Both the position numbers and the translations under genes were made by a program. Under the pieces are notes generated by a model. It had not been told where the DNA came from and searched no databases. It saw nothing but the letters and a program-made list of their open reading frames with translations. This document shows positions 26,229 through 35,392 of a stretch of DNA of 64,000 nucleotides, piece by piece (within the stretch, counting starts at the first letter, position 1; the number at the start of each line of letters is the position of its first letter). This DNA comes from an uncultured Clostridia bacterium. Lineage in GTDB: Bacteria > Bacillota > Clostridia > Christensenellales > Aristaeellaceae. The stretch is taken from contig CALCUD010000068.1 in the NCBI GenBank assembly GCA_937906775.1, positions 1 through 64,000 of the forward strand, written 5' to 3'.

Positions 26229-26285
26229 AGGAGAAACACAAACCGGCCCGTGATACGCTGTCCACGGAAAATACAAGAAAAAACA

Positions 26286-26314
26286 TTGACATACGGATAT
26301 CTATATGGGAAAAT
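26286..26314 (+). promoter_or_regulatory. promoter candidate of the pyr operon
   Basis: Consensus TTGACA, 17-base spacer, weak minus-10 GAAAAT; the overlapping AAAATA or AATACT could serve instead. It lies about 170 bases before pyrC, leaving room for a regulatory leader RNA. Confidence 0.45.
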
Positions 26315-26316
26315 AC

Positions 26317-26483
26317 TCCCGGTACCGGGAGGTACCGGATCTTTAAGACGATACAGAGATATCGGCAAGATCGGAATAGGACGCGCGCGGAATCCTCCAG
26401 CGCTCTGTTTACCATGAATTCCGGCCCTGCCTGTCTCCGGCGGGGTTTTTACTTTTGAATCGACAGAAAAGGAGGAACGCGCC
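26317..26483 (+). promoter_or_regulatory. pyr operon leader with attenuator hairpin
   Basis: The ~165-base leader starts with a self-complementary block (CTCCCGGTACCGGGAG, then a second GGTACC that can pair alternatively) and ends in a terminator-like hairpin at 26425-26450: CCCTGCC / GGCGGGG with one G-U pair, followed by TTTTT, 34 bases before the pyrC ATG. A terminator between promoter and first gene implies attenuation by pyrimidine level. I do not see a clear PyrR-binding consensus, and no pyrR gene is in the window. Confidence 0.5.
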
Positions 26484-27644
26484 ATGGAAAAAAGCTGGAT
26501 GAATCCGACCCGGCTTGAGGATGGCGTGTTCGCTGTTCCCGGCTTCTGTGATGTACATGTGCATTTCAGAGAGCCGGGTTTTTCTTATAAGGAGACAATG
26601 AAGACCGGCGCGATGGCCGCGGCACGGGGCGGATATACAGCCGTATGCACCATGCCGAACCTGAAGCCGGTGCCGGACAGCCCGGAGCGTCTGGCGGAGC
26701 AGGAAAAGCTGATCGCGGAGGTCGCGGAGATTACCGACATTTATCCTTACGGCGCGCTGACGGTGGATGAAAAAGGCGAAACGGCCGCGGAACTGGAACG
26801 TCTTGCGCCGCGGGTCATCGCTTTTTCGGACGACGGAAAAGGCGTCCAGAATGAAAGCATGATGCGTTCGCTGATGGAGCGCGCCGCGAGGCTTGACCGG
26901 ATCATTGCCGCCCACTGCGAGGACAACAGTCTTCTGCGCGGCGGATACATTCACGACGGGGAATACGCCAGAGCGCACGGGCATAAGGGGATCTGCTCCG
27001 AGAGCGAATGGGGACCCATCGCCCGGGATCTGAAACTCGCGAAGGAGACCGGCTGCGCCTATCATGTCTGTCACATCAGCTGCAGGGAAAGCGTGGAGCT
27101 GATCCGTCAGGCGAAAAAGGACGGCGTCAATGTGACCTGCGAAACCGGGCCGCACTATCTGCTGCTGAACGACGGGAATCTGCTGGAAGACGGAAGATTC
27201 CGCATGAATCCGCCGATCCGGAGCGAAAAGGACCGGGAGGCGCTGCTGGAAGGATTGCTGGACGGTACGGTGGATATGATCGCCACGGACCACGCGCCTC
27301 ACAGCGCGGAGGAAAAAAGCCGGGGACTTGCCGGAAGCGCTTTCGGCGTGGTGGGGCTTGAAACGGCGTTTCCGGTTTTGTATACCGGCCTGGTCCGAAC
27401 GGGGATCCTGAGCCTGGAACGGCTTACAGATCTGATGGCGGTCGCGCCGCGGAAACGGTTCGGGATAACGGCCGATCCGGAGGACTACGCGGTATGGGAC
27501 CTGAACAGAGAATATGAAATCGATCCGGGGGAGTTCCTTTCCAAAGGAAAGGCCAGCCCCTTTACCGGGCGGAGGGTCTTCGGGCGATGTCTGAAGACGG
27601 TACACCGGGGACATACGGTTTTCGAGGATAAAGGAGGAAGATAA
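26484..27644 (+). CDS. pyrC: dihydroorotase
   Basis: 386 residues, type I dihydroorotase: closes carbamoyl-aspartate to dihydroorotate. Metal motifs are HVHFREPG near residue 25 and MIATDHAPHSAEEK; HCEDNSL and CHISCRESVE supply the other ligands. It is some 35-40 residues shorter than usual at the N-terminus, starting almost at the catalytic barrel and lacking most of the small beta-sandwich strand. AAAAGGAGG precedes the ATG, so the short start looks real. First gene of the pyr operon; carB follows after 2 bases. Confidence 0.93.
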   Translation: MEKSWMNPTRLEDGVFAVPGFCDVHVHFREPGFSYKETMKTGAMAAARGGYTAVCTMPNLKPVPDSPERLAEQEKLIAEVAEITDIYPYGALTVDEKGETAAELERLAPRVIAFSDDGKGVQNESMMRSLMERAARLDRIIAAHCEDNSLLRGGYIHDGEYARAHGHKGICSESEWGPIARDLKLAKETGCAYHVCHISCRESVELIRQAKKDGVNVTCETGPHYLLLNDGNLLEDGRFRMNPPIRSEKDREALLEGLLDGTVDMIATDHAPHSAEEKSRGLAGSAFGVVGLETAFPVLYTGLVRTGILSLERLTDLMAVAPRKRFGITADPEDYAVWDLNREYEIDPGEFLSKGKASPFTGRRVFGRCLKTVHRGHTVFEDKGGR

Positions 27645-27646
27645 AC

Positions 27647-30600
27647 ATGGCGAAGCGCACGGATATCAAAAAGGTTCTGATCATCGGCTCCGGTCCCATC
27701 GTGATCGGACAGGCGGCGGAATTTGACTACGCCGGCACGCAGGCGTGCCTCGCGCTGAAGGAAGAGGGATATGAAGTCATCCTCTGCAACTCCAATCCTG
27801 CCACGATCATGACGGATACCTCCATCGCGGACAAGGTTTACATGGAACCTCTGACGCTGGAATACATTGCCCGGATCCTGCGGCACGAACGCCCTGACGC
27901 GATTGTTCCCGGAATCGGCGGACAGACCGGCCTGAATCTTGCGATCCAGCTGGAAAAGAAGGGCATCCTGAAAGAAACCGGCACGCTGCTGCTGGGAACA
28001 TCCTCCGAAAGCATCGAACGGGCAGAGGACCGTGAACTGTTCAAGGAAATGTGCGAGAGCATCGGCGAGCCTGTGATCCCCTCTGAGATTACCTACAGTT
28101 TGGAGGAAGCGAAGCAGGCCGCGCAGCACATCGGATACCCGGTGGTCCTGCGCCCCGCGTTTACGCTGGGCGGTACCGGCGGCGGTTTCGCTTACAACGA
28201 AGAAGAACTGATCGAAATCGGGACGAACGCCTTCCGCCTGTCTCCGGTTCATCAGGTACTGATTGAAAAGAGTGTCCGCGGCTACAAGGAGATTGAGTTT
28301 GAGGTCATGCGTGACAGCAATGACCATGCGATTACCATCTGCGGCATGGAAAACATTGATCCCGTCGGCGTCCATACCGGCGACAGCGCCGTGGTCGCGC
28401 CCATCCTGAGCCTGAACGATCATGATCTGAAGATGCTGAATGACAGCGCGATCCGGATCATCCGGGAGCTGAAGATCGAGGGCGGATGTAATGTGCAGTT
28501 CGCGCTGGACCCCTGTTCCAGCCAGTACTATCTGATCGAAGTCAACCCCAGAGTCAGCCGTTCCTCTGCGCTGGCGAGCAAGGCCAGCGGCTATCCGATC
28601 GCCCGGGTCACAGCGAAAATCGCCATGGGCATGGCCCTGGAGGAGATCCCGGTCGCCGGCGGAAACGCGGCTATGGAACCCTCGCTGGACTATATCGTCG
28701 CCAAGTTCCCCCGCTTCCCCTTTGATAAATTTACCGCCGCGGTCAACACCCTGGGGACCCAGATGAAGGCTACCGGCGAGGTCATGGGCATCGGCACCAC
28801 CCTGGAGGAGAGCCTCCTCAAGAGCGTGGGCAGCCTTGAAACCAGCGGCGTGTGCCATCTGCATCTGAAAAAGTTCGACGGCATGACGACTGATGAACTG
28901 CTGGAATATGTGACCGAGTTCCGCGCGGACAATCTGTATGCCGTGACGGAGCTGCTGCGCCGCGGCGTGGACATCGCGCTGGTACATGAAAAAACAGCGA
29001 TCACCGAGCTGTTCCTCGAAAGCTTCAAAAAGATCACCCTGATGGAAAAGAAGCTGGCTGCGAATCCCGGGGACGTCGCGCTGCTGCGCGAAGCCAAGGC
29101 TATGGGCTTCGGCGATGAGGAGACCGCGACCCTTTGGGGGATGAAGGAGCTGGACGTTTACGCTATGCGCAAGCGCAACGGGATCACTCCCGCGTTCCGC
29201 ATGGTGGACACGCTGCATACCGGCGCTTATATCCCTTATCTGTATTCCAGCTATACCGGTAAAAACGATTCCCGTCTGACTGATAAAAAGAAGATCGTGG
29301 TACTGGGCGCAGGACCCATCCGGATCGGCCAGGGCGTCGAGTTTGACTACAGCACCGTTCATGCAGTCCAGACCATCCGCCGCGCCGGCTATGAAGCGAT
29401 CATCATCAACAACAATCCGGAAACCGTTTCCACGGACTATACCACCGCTGACAAGCTGTACTTTGAGCCGCTGACGCCCGAAGACGTGATGGCGATCCTC
29501 GACTTTGAAAAGCCCGAAGGCGTGGTCGCCTCTCTCGGCGGCCAGACCGCCATCAACCTCGCCCAGCCGCTGATGGATCGCGGCGTGAAGATCATCGGCA
29601 CCGACTGCGCCGCCATCGAGCGGGCGGAAAACCGCGACAGTTTTGAAAAAGTGCTGCAGGAGCTGAACATTCCTCAGCCGAAGGGCCGTGCGGTCACCAA
29701 GATTGAAGACGGCGTCGCCGCTGCCGAGGAGATCGGATATCCGGTGCTGGTGCGCCCGAGCTTTGTACTGGGCGGCCGCGCCATGCAGATCGTGGCCAAT
29801 GAGAGCCAGTTGCGGCATTATCTGCGCACCGCGGTGGAGATCGACGCTGACAAGCCTGTGCTGGTCGACAAGTATATCCGCGGTAAAGAGGTTGAGGTGG
29901 ACGCCATCTGCGACGGCCGGGATGTGTTCGTACCCGGTATCATGGAACTGGTGGAACGGACCGGGATCCATTCCGGCGACTCCATTTCCGTCTATCCCAC
30001 CTTCTCTATTTCGGACCGGGTCAAGGGCGTGATCCTGCAGTATGCCAGAAAGCTGGGCCTGGGCATCGGCATCATCGGCCTGTACAACATCCAGTTCATC
30101 GTGGATGAAAAGGAAGATGTGTATATCATTGAGGTCAATCCGCGTTCCAGCCGGACGGTACCTTTCCTGAGCAAGGCGACCGGTTACTCTCTGGCGGATA
30201 TCGCGACGGAAGTTATTCTGGGAAAGAGCCTGAAGGAGCAGGGCTTCTTCCAGCTGTATCCTGAGGAAAAGAAACGCTATTATGTCAAGGTACCGGTTTT
30301 CTCCTTCAACAAGATCAAGGGCCTGGATGCCTATCTGAGCCCCGAGATGAAATCCACCGGCGAGGCCATCGGATATGACGACAAGCTGAACCGTGCGCTG
30401 TTCAAGGCGCTGCAGGCCGGAGGAACCAAGATGAAGAAGTACGGGACCGTACTGGTGACCGTGGCTGACCGCGACAAGCAGGAGGCGCTGCCGCTGATCC
30501 GCCGCTTCTACGATCTCGGATTCAACATTGTCGCGACGTACGGGACCGCCCAGTTCCTGAAGAATAACGGCATCCGCACTCATGTGATGAAGAAACTGTC

Positions 30601-30823
30601 CGAGGGCAGCGACGAGATCACCGAGGCGATCCGCCTGGGCCAGATCACCTACATTGTCAACACCAAGGCGGAGGACGCGACCTACGAGGAAACCGACGGA
30701 CTGAAGATCCGCCGCTGCGCGACCGAAAACAATGCCACGATCTTCACCAGCCTGGATACGGTCCGCGTGGTGCTGGATGTGCTGGAGGAGATCACGCTGA
30801 CGATTTCCACCATCGACGCGTGA
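27647..30823 (+). CDS. carB: carbamoyl-phosphate synthase large subunit
   Basis: 1058 residues, full length. Two homologous ATP-grasp halves are evident: GSGPIVIGQAAEFDY at the start and GAGPIRIGQGVEFDY about 550 residues later, with GGQTGLNLA / GGQTAINLA and the C-terminal MGS-like regulatory domain. It makes carbamoyl phosphate from bicarbonate, two ATP and ammonia supplied by CarA. The carA gene, which normally precedes carB, is absent here and must be elsewhere in the genome. Confidence 0.97.
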   Translation: MAKRTDIKKVLIIGSGPIVIGQAAEFDYAGTQACLALKEEGYEVILCNSNPATIMTDTSIADKVYMEPLTLEYIARILRHERPDAIVPGIGGQTGLNLAIQLEKKGILKETGTLLLGTSSESIERAEDRELFKEMCESIGEPVIPSEITYSLEEAKQAAQHIGYPVVLRPAFTLGGTGGGFAYNEEELIEIGTNAFRLSPVHQVLIEKSVRGYKEIEFEVMRDSNDHAITICGMENIDPVGVHTGDSAVVAPILSLNDHDLKMLNDSAIRIIRELKIEGGCNVQFALDPCSSQYYLIEVNPRVSRSSALASKASGYPIARVTAKIAMGMALEEIPVAGGNAAMEPSLDYIVAKFPRFPFDKFTAAVNTLGTQMKATGEVMGIGTTLEESLLKSVGSLETSGVCHLHLKKFDGMTTDELLEYVTEFRADNLYAVTELLRRGVDIALVHEKTAITELFLESFKKITLMEKKLAANPGDVALLREAKAMGFGDEETATLWGMKELDVYAMRKRNGITPAFRMVDTLHTGAYIPYLYSSYTGKNDSRLTDKKKIVVLGAGPIRIGQGVEFDYSTVHAVQTIRRAGYEAIIINNNPETVSTDYTTADKLYFEPLTPEDVMAILDFEKPEGVVASLGGQTAINLAQPLMDRGVKIIGTDCAAIERAENRDSFEKVLQELNIPQPKGRAVTKIEDGVAAAEEIGYPVLVRPSFVLGGRAMQIVANESQLRHYLRTAVEIDADKPVLVDKYIRGKEVEVDAICDGRDVFVPGIMELVERTGIHSGDSISVYPTFSISDRVKGVILQYARKLGLGIGIIGLYNIQFIVDEKEDVYIIEVNPRSSRTVPFLSKATGYSLADIATEVILGKSLKEQGFFQLYPEEKKRYYVKVPVFSFNKIKGLDAYLSPEMKSTGEAIGYDDKLNRALFKALQAGGTKMKKYGTVLVTVADRDKQEALPLIRRFYDLGFNIVATYGTAQFLKNNGIRTHVMKKLSEGSDEITEAIRLGQITYIVNTKAEDATYEETDGLKIRRCATENNATIFTSLDTVRVVLDVLEEITLTISTIDA

Positions 30824-30870
30824 CAGGAACCCGGAAACAGATCAGCGTGACTGACTGAAGGGAATATGAA

Positions 30871-31605
30871 ATGAAAGATGTATGCCTGAAAATCCTGACG
30901 AACGTTCCGGTTACAGAGTCGGTGTACCGGATGGATCTTCAGGGGGATCTGTCCGCGGTGACTGCGCCGGGGCAGTTCGTGAACCTGAAGCTGGACGGAC
31001 TGTTCCTGCGCAGGCCGATCTCCGTGTGCGATGTCAACGGAGATGTGCTTACGCTGCTGTACAAGGTTGTCGGAACGGGTACGGAAAAGATGCGCGCGCT
31101 GAAGGCCGGCGCTGAACTGGATGTTCTGACGGGTCTCGGCAACGGATATGACCTGTCCCGGGCCGGGGACGCTCCGCTGCTGCTGGGCGGCGGGGTCGGC
31201 GTGCCGCCGCTGTTCTGGCTGGCGAAGCAGCTCCGGACGCAGGGGAAAAAAGTGACCGCTGTGCTTGGATTCAATACGGCGGCGGAGGTTTTCGGCGAAG
31301 AAATGTTCCGGGCGCTGGGCTGCGAGGTTATTGTAACGACGGCGGACGGGAGCCGCGGCGTCCGGGGCTTTGTAACAGACGCGATGCCGGCGGATTACAG
31401 CTATTTCTACACCTGCGGCCCGGAACCCATGCTGCGGGCGGTGTTCCGGGAAACGGCCACTTCCGGTCAGTTCAGCTTTGAGGAACGGATGGGCTGCGGC
31501 TTTGGCGCCTGCATGGGCTGCAGCTGCAAAACGGTGACCGGCGGCAAGCGGATCTGCAAAGAGGGACCGGTGCTGGTAAAGGAGGAGATCCTGTGGGAAG
31601 ACTGA
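30871..31605 (+). CDS. pyrK: dihydroorotate dehydrogenase electron transfer subunit
   Basis: 244 residues: FAD/NAD ferredoxin-reductase fold (PGQFVNLKLDG, FLRRPISVCD, LLLGGGVGVPPLFWLAKQL) and a C-terminal [2Fe-2S] site with four Cys in MGCGFGACMGCSCKT ... RICKEGP. It passes electrons from PyrD to NAD. Overlaps pyrD by 13 bases. This places the enzyme in class 1B, as in other Gram-positive anaerobes. Confidence 0.95.
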   Translation: MKDVCLKILTNVPVTESVYRMDLQGDLSAVTAPGQFVNLKLDGLFLRRPISVCDVNGDVLTLLYKVVGTGTEKMRALKAGAELDVLTGLGNGYDLSRAGDAPLLLGGGVGVPPLFWLAKQLRTQGKKVTAVLGFNTAAEVFGEEMFRALGCEVIVTTADGSRGVRGFVTDAMPADYSYFYTCGPEPMLRAVFRETATSGQFSFEERMGCGFGACMGCSCKTVTGGKRICKEGPVLVKEEILWED

Positions 31606-32498
31606 CGGTGAACCTCTGCGGCATTGATATGGACAACCCCGTTATTCCGGCCAGCGGAACCTTTGGATACGGAAAAGAGTTCGCGGAATTTTACGATATC
31701 AACTGCCTCGGAACCTTCTCCTTCAAGGGGACGACCCGGACCCCGCGCTTCGGGAACCCGACGCCGAGGATTGCGGAATGCCCCGCGGGGATGATCAACT
31801 CGGTCGGGTTGCAGAACCCGGGGGTGGAAAAGGTGATCTCCGAGGAACTGCCGCAGTTGAAAAAGATCTTTCACAAGCCGGTGATGGCCAATATCAGCGG
31901 TTTTTCGACAGAGGAATACGCGGAGACATGCGCGCTGCTGGACCGGCAGGAGCAGGTCGGCTGGCTGGAGGTCAACATCTCCTGTCCGAACGTTCACGGC
32001 GGCGGGATGAGCTTCGGCACCGATCCGAAAGCGGCTGCCGAGGTGACCCGGGCGGTGAAGGCGGTCACGGAAAAACCCGTGATCATGAAGCTGAGCCCGA
32101 ATGTGACGGATATCACAGCGCTGGCGAAAGCGTGCGAGGACGCCGGCGCGGACGGGATCAGTCTGATCAATACCCTGCAGGGGATGCGGATCAACCTGCG
32201 TACCAGAAAACCTGTGCTGGCTAATGTCATGGGCGGCGTCAGCGGCCCCGCGGTGTTCCCGGTGGCGCTGCGGATGGTGTGGCAGGTATGCCGGGCTGTA
32301 AAGATCCCGGTCATCGGCATGGGCGGTGTGACAACGGCGGAGGATGTGCTGGAGATGATGATGGCTGGTGCGACCGCGGTCGAAGTCGGCGCGGCTAACC
32401 TGACCGATCCCTTTGCGTGCCGTAATATCATTTCGGAACTGCCTGCGGCCATGGACCGCTACGGGATCAGAACGCTGAGTGAACTGAAGGGAGAATGA
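31593..32498 (+). CDS. pyrD: dihydroorotate dehydrogenase, class 1B catalytic subunit
   Basis: 301 residues. The active-site cysteine is C131 in EVNISCPNVHGGG, typical for class 1 enzymes; PASGTFGYG, VGLQNPG and VIGMGGVTTAED (FMN phosphate) are also present. The GTG start has AAAGGAGGAG about 5 bases upstream. Oxidises dihydroorotate to orotate with FMN and hands electrons to PyrK. Confidence 0.96.
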   Translation: MGRLTVNLCGIDMDNPVIPASGTFGYGKEFAEFYDINCLGTFSFKGTTRTPRFGNPTPRIAECPAGMINSVGLQNPGVEKVISEELPQLKKIFHKPVMANISGFSTEEYAETCALLDRQEQVGWLEVNISCPNVHGGGMSFGTDPKAAAEVTRAVKAVTEKPVIMKLSPNVTDITALAKACEDAGADGISLINTLQGMRINLRTRKPVLANVMGGVSGPAVFPVALRMVWQVCRAVKIPVIGMGGVTTAEDVLEMMMAGATAVEVGAANLTDPFACRNIISELPAAMDRYGIRTLSELKGE

Positions 32499-33199
32499 AG
32501 ATGGGAAAGGATGTTATCATTGCCTGCGACTTCGCCTCGGCGGAGGAGACACTGGCGTTTCTGGACAGATTTCAGGGCCGGAAACCTTTTGTGAAGATCG
32601 GCATGGAGCTGTTTTATGCCGCCGGGCCGGAGATCGTACGTCAGATCAAGAGCCGGGGACACCGGATCTTTCTGGATCTGAAGCTGCATGACATTCCGAA
32701 CACGGTGAAGAAGGCGATGAGCGTGCTCCGGGATCTGGATGCGGATATCTGCAATCTTCACGCTTCCGGTACTGTCCGGATGATGGAGGCCGCGTTGGAA
32801 GGCCTGACCAGGCCTGACGGTACGCGGCCGCTGCTGATCGCCGTGACCCAGCTGACCAGCACGGATCAGGAGGCGCTGGAGAACGATCTGTGGATCCGGC
32901 GGCCGATGGAGGAGGTCGTCCTTCATTACGCGGAGAATGCCCGGAAAGCAGGACTGGACGGCGTCGTATGCTCCCCGCTGGAGGCGGCGGGAGTCCATGC
33001 GGCTTGCGGCGAAAACTTTCTGACGGTTACTCCGGGTGTCCGCTTCGCGGACGGGGACAGGGGCGATCAGAAACGCGTCATGACGCCGGCGGAAGCGAAG
33101 CGGGCCGGCAGCGACTATATTGTGGTCGGGCGGCCGATCACGGCGGCGGCCGATCCGGTGGCAGCCTATGAACGGTGCATTGCGGAATTCATCGGATGA
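32495..33199 (+). CDS. pyrF: orotidine 5'-phosphate decarboxylase
   Basis: 234 residues, pyrF group 1: IIACDFAS at the first strand, the catalytic D-K-x-x-D block FLDLKLHDIPNTVK, and TPGVRFADGDRGDQKRV near the phosphate. Produces UMP from OMP. Overlaps the pyrD stop by 4 bases (ATGA). Confidence 0.95.
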   Translation: MKMGKDVIIACDFASAEETLAFLDRFQGRKPFVKIGMELFYAAGPEIVRQIKSRGHRIFLDLKLHDIPNTVKKAMSVLRDLDADICNLHASGTVRMMEAALEGLTRPDGTRPLLIAVTQLTSTDQEALENDLWIRRPMEEVVLHYAENARKAGLDGVVCSPLEAAGVHAACGENFLTVTPGVRFADGDRGDQKRVMTPAEAKRAGSDYIVVGRPITAAADPVAAYERCIAEFIG

Positions 33200-33237
33200 G
33201 CAGGATGACAGACAGTATTGAAAAGGAGCGAACGATC

Positions 33238-33885
33238 ATGGACAAAAAGGCGATCAGTGAACTTATTGCAAAAGACCTGCTGAAGATCCGGGCGGTTTTC
33301 TTCCGGCCTGAGGAGCCCTTTACCTGGGCCAGCGGTATCAAGAGCCCGGTTTATTGCGACAACCGGCTGACCCTGACGGCGCCCGAAGTCCGGACGGATG
33401 TCGAGACCGCGCTGGCTGAGGTGATCCGGGAGGAATATCCGGATGCCGAGGTGCTGATGGGCACGTCGACAGCGGGCATCGCCCACGCGGCGATCACGGC
33501 TCATCTGATGAATCTGCCTATGGGCTATGTACGTTCCGGCGCGAAGGATCACGGACGCCAGAATCAGATCGAGGGCAGGCTGGAACCCGGCCAGAAAGTG
33601 GTCGTGGTGGAGGATCTGATCTCCACGGGCGGAAGCGTGCTGGAGGTGGTACAGGTCCTGCGGGACGCCGGCGCCGAAGTGCTGGGCGTCGCGAGCATCT
33701 TTACCTACGGCATGAAGAAAGGCCTGGAACGTCTGGCGGGCGCGGATGTGAAGAACGTTTCTCTGACGAACTTTGACTGTATCGCGGAGCAGGCGGCGAA
33801 GGAAGGGTATATCAAAGAGGCGGATATCGCGCGGCTGATTGCCTTCCGGAACAATCCCTCCGATGAAAGCTGGATCGGAAAGTAA
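33238..33885 (+). CDS. pyrE: orotate phosphoribosyltransferase
   Basis: 215 residues. PRPP motif VVVVEDLISTGGS, substrate loop WASGIKSPVYCDNR, and the flexible loop YVRSGAKDHGRQNQIEG. AAAAGGAG lies 9 bases before the chosen ATG; ATGs upstream in frame overlap pyrF and were not used. Adds phosphoribose to orotate, feeding PyrF. Confidence 0.95.
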   Translation: MDKKAISELIAKDLLKIRAVFFRPEEPFTWASGIKSPVYCDNRLTLTAPEVRTDVETALAEVIREEYPDAEVLMGTSTAGIAHAAITAHLMNLPMGYVRSGAKDHGRQNQIEGRLEPGQKVVVVEDLISTGGSVLEVVQVLRDAGAEVLGVASIFTYGMKKGLERLAGADVKNVSLTNFDCIAEQAAKEGYIKEADIARLIAFRNNPSDESWIGK

Positions 33886-33929
33886 ACGGCAGACCCCGGA
33901 CCGGGGCGTCTGACGGGAAGGAGAAAAAC

Positions 33930-34856
33930 ATGGTCCGAAGCATTATTGACGTACCGGATCTTTCCACCGGGGAACTGGAACAGCTGATGGATACCGCGGA
34001 GGATATCATAGCCCGCCCGGGAACCTACAGCGACGCCTGCCGGGGAAAGAAGCTGGCGACACTGTTTTTTGAGCCCAGTACCCGGACCCGACTCAGTTTT
34101 GAGGCGGCAATGTATGAGCTGGGCGGGAACGTGCTCAGTGTAACCGGAACGAACACGAGTTCTGCCGCCAAGGGAGAAAGCGTCGCGGATACGGCAAAGA
34201 CAGTTTCCTGCTACGCGGATATCATCGCGATGCGCCATCCCAAGGAAGGCGCCGCGGCGGTCGCGGCAATGAATGCTTCGGTTCCGGTGATCAACGCCGG
34301 CGACGGAGGCCACTGCCATCCGACGCAGACGCTGGCGGACCTGCTGACGGTCCGGCGGGAAAAGGGCGGTTTCAACGGGTTGACCGTCGGTCTCTGCGGC
34401 GACCTGAAGTTCGGCCGCACGGTACATTCGCTGATCAACGCGCTGTGCCGGTACGAGGATCTTCGTTTTGTACTCATCAGCCCGGAGGAACTGAAACTTC
34501 CGAGTTATGTGAAAAGCGAATCCCTGAAAAAGAAAAACATTCCGTATACCCAGGTAACGGACCTGGAAAGTGTGATCGGGGATCTGGATATTCTGTATAT
34601 GACCCGCGTCCAGCGGGAACGCTTCTTCAACGAGGAGGACTATCTCCGGCTGAAGGACAGCTATATCCTGACGCCTGAACGGCTGAAACGGGCGAAACCG
34701 GATCTGTGCGTGATGCACCCCCTGCCCCGTGTCAATGAGATCTCCGTGGCGGTGGACGATGATCCCCGGGCGTGTTACTTCAAACAGGTGCTGAACGGAA
34801 AATACATGCGGATGGCTTTGATGCTGAAACTGCTGAAGGAGGCGGGGAAGCTGTGA
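33930..34856 (+). CDS. pyrB: aspartate carbamoyltransferase catalytic subunit
   Basis: 308 residues. The carbamoyl-phosphate motif FFEPSTRTRLSFE, then the SSAAKGES loop, HCHPTQTLADLLT and HPLPRVNEI are all present. A GC-rich hairpin without a T tract (CAGAC...GTCTG) lies between pyrE and this gene. The stop overlaps the PyrI start by 4 bases, so catalytic and regulatory chains are co-translated. Confidence 0.96.
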   Translation: MVRSIIDVPDLSTGELEQLMDTAEDIIARPGTYSDACRGKKLATLFFEPSTRTRLSFEAAMYELGGNVLSVTGTNTSSAAKGESVADTAKTVSCYADIIAMRHPKEGAAAVAAMNASVPVINAGDGGHCHPTQTLADLLTVRREKGGFNGLTVGLCGDLKFGRTVHSLINALCRYEDLRFVLISPEELKLPSYVKSESLKKKNIPYTQVTDLESVIGDLDILYMTRVQRERFFNEEDYLRLKDSYILTPERLKRAKPDLCVMHPLPRVNEISVAVDDDPRACYFKQVLNGKYMRMALMLKLLKEAGKL

Positions 34857-35275
34857 CAGTTGATTCCATTCGGGACGGGATCGTGATCGATCATATTGCC
34901 GCGGGAAGCGGCATGCGGCTGTATCATCTGCTGGGACTGGACCGCGTCGGTGTTCCGGTTGCGCTGATGGTCAATGTGACATCCGGAAAGCTGGGACGGA
35001 AAGACATTATCAAGATCGACGGCGATGTACCGCTGAACTTTGATGTTATTGGCTATGTGGATCCGGGCGCAACAGTGAACGTGATCCGGAACGGCGAGCT
35101 GACCGAAAAGAAACGGATCGGGATGCCGGAAACGCTGACCAATGTCATCCGGTGCAAAAATCCCCGGTGCATCTCCACCTGTGAGCAGGAACTGCCGCAG
35201 GTCTTCCGGCTTACCGAAAGGGCCAGAAAGGAATACCGTTGCGCCTGGTGTGAAGCAAAGGCGGAACCGCAGTAA
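34853..35275 (+). CDS. pyrI: aspartate carbamoyltransferase regulatory subunit
   Basis: 140 residues. N-terminal nucleotide-binding part (IVIDHIAAGSGMRLYHLLGL) and a C-terminal zinc domain with ligands C101, C106, C130 and C133 (CKNPRC, CAWC). Assembles with PyrB and gives feedback control by CTP/ATP in enzymes of this type. The GTG start overlaps the PyrB stop; the longer open frame upstream lies within pyrB. Last gene of the pyr operon. Confidence 0.94.
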   Translation: MTVDSIRDGIVIDHIAAGSGMRLYHLLGLDRVGVPVALMVNVTSGKLGRKDIIKIDGDVPLNFDVIGYVDPGATVNVIRNGELTEKKRIGMPETLTNVIRCKNPRCISTCEQELPQVFRLTERARKEYRCAWCEAKAEPQ

Positions 35276-35295
35276 ACAGACCGGCAACCGCTGTC

Positions 35296-35324
35296 TTTTC
35301 ATTTCATGATTATTGCTGTATAAT
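35296..35324 (+). promoter_or_regulatory. promoter candidate for the DUF1295-like gene
   Basis: TTTTCA, 17-base spacer, perfect TATAAT, about 68 bases before the ATG. Confidence 0.6.
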
Positions 35325-35392
35325 CATTTCAGAAAAATGCCATATACTGGCATGCAGCATCAATAACCGATCCATGAAAGGCGGCGGTATTT

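Noticed and set aside
27485..30583. 1032-codon open frame antisense to carB
   Set aside because: It mirrors carB and part of pyrC; GC-rich codon bias leaves the complementary frame open. No ribosome site and no recognisable domain.
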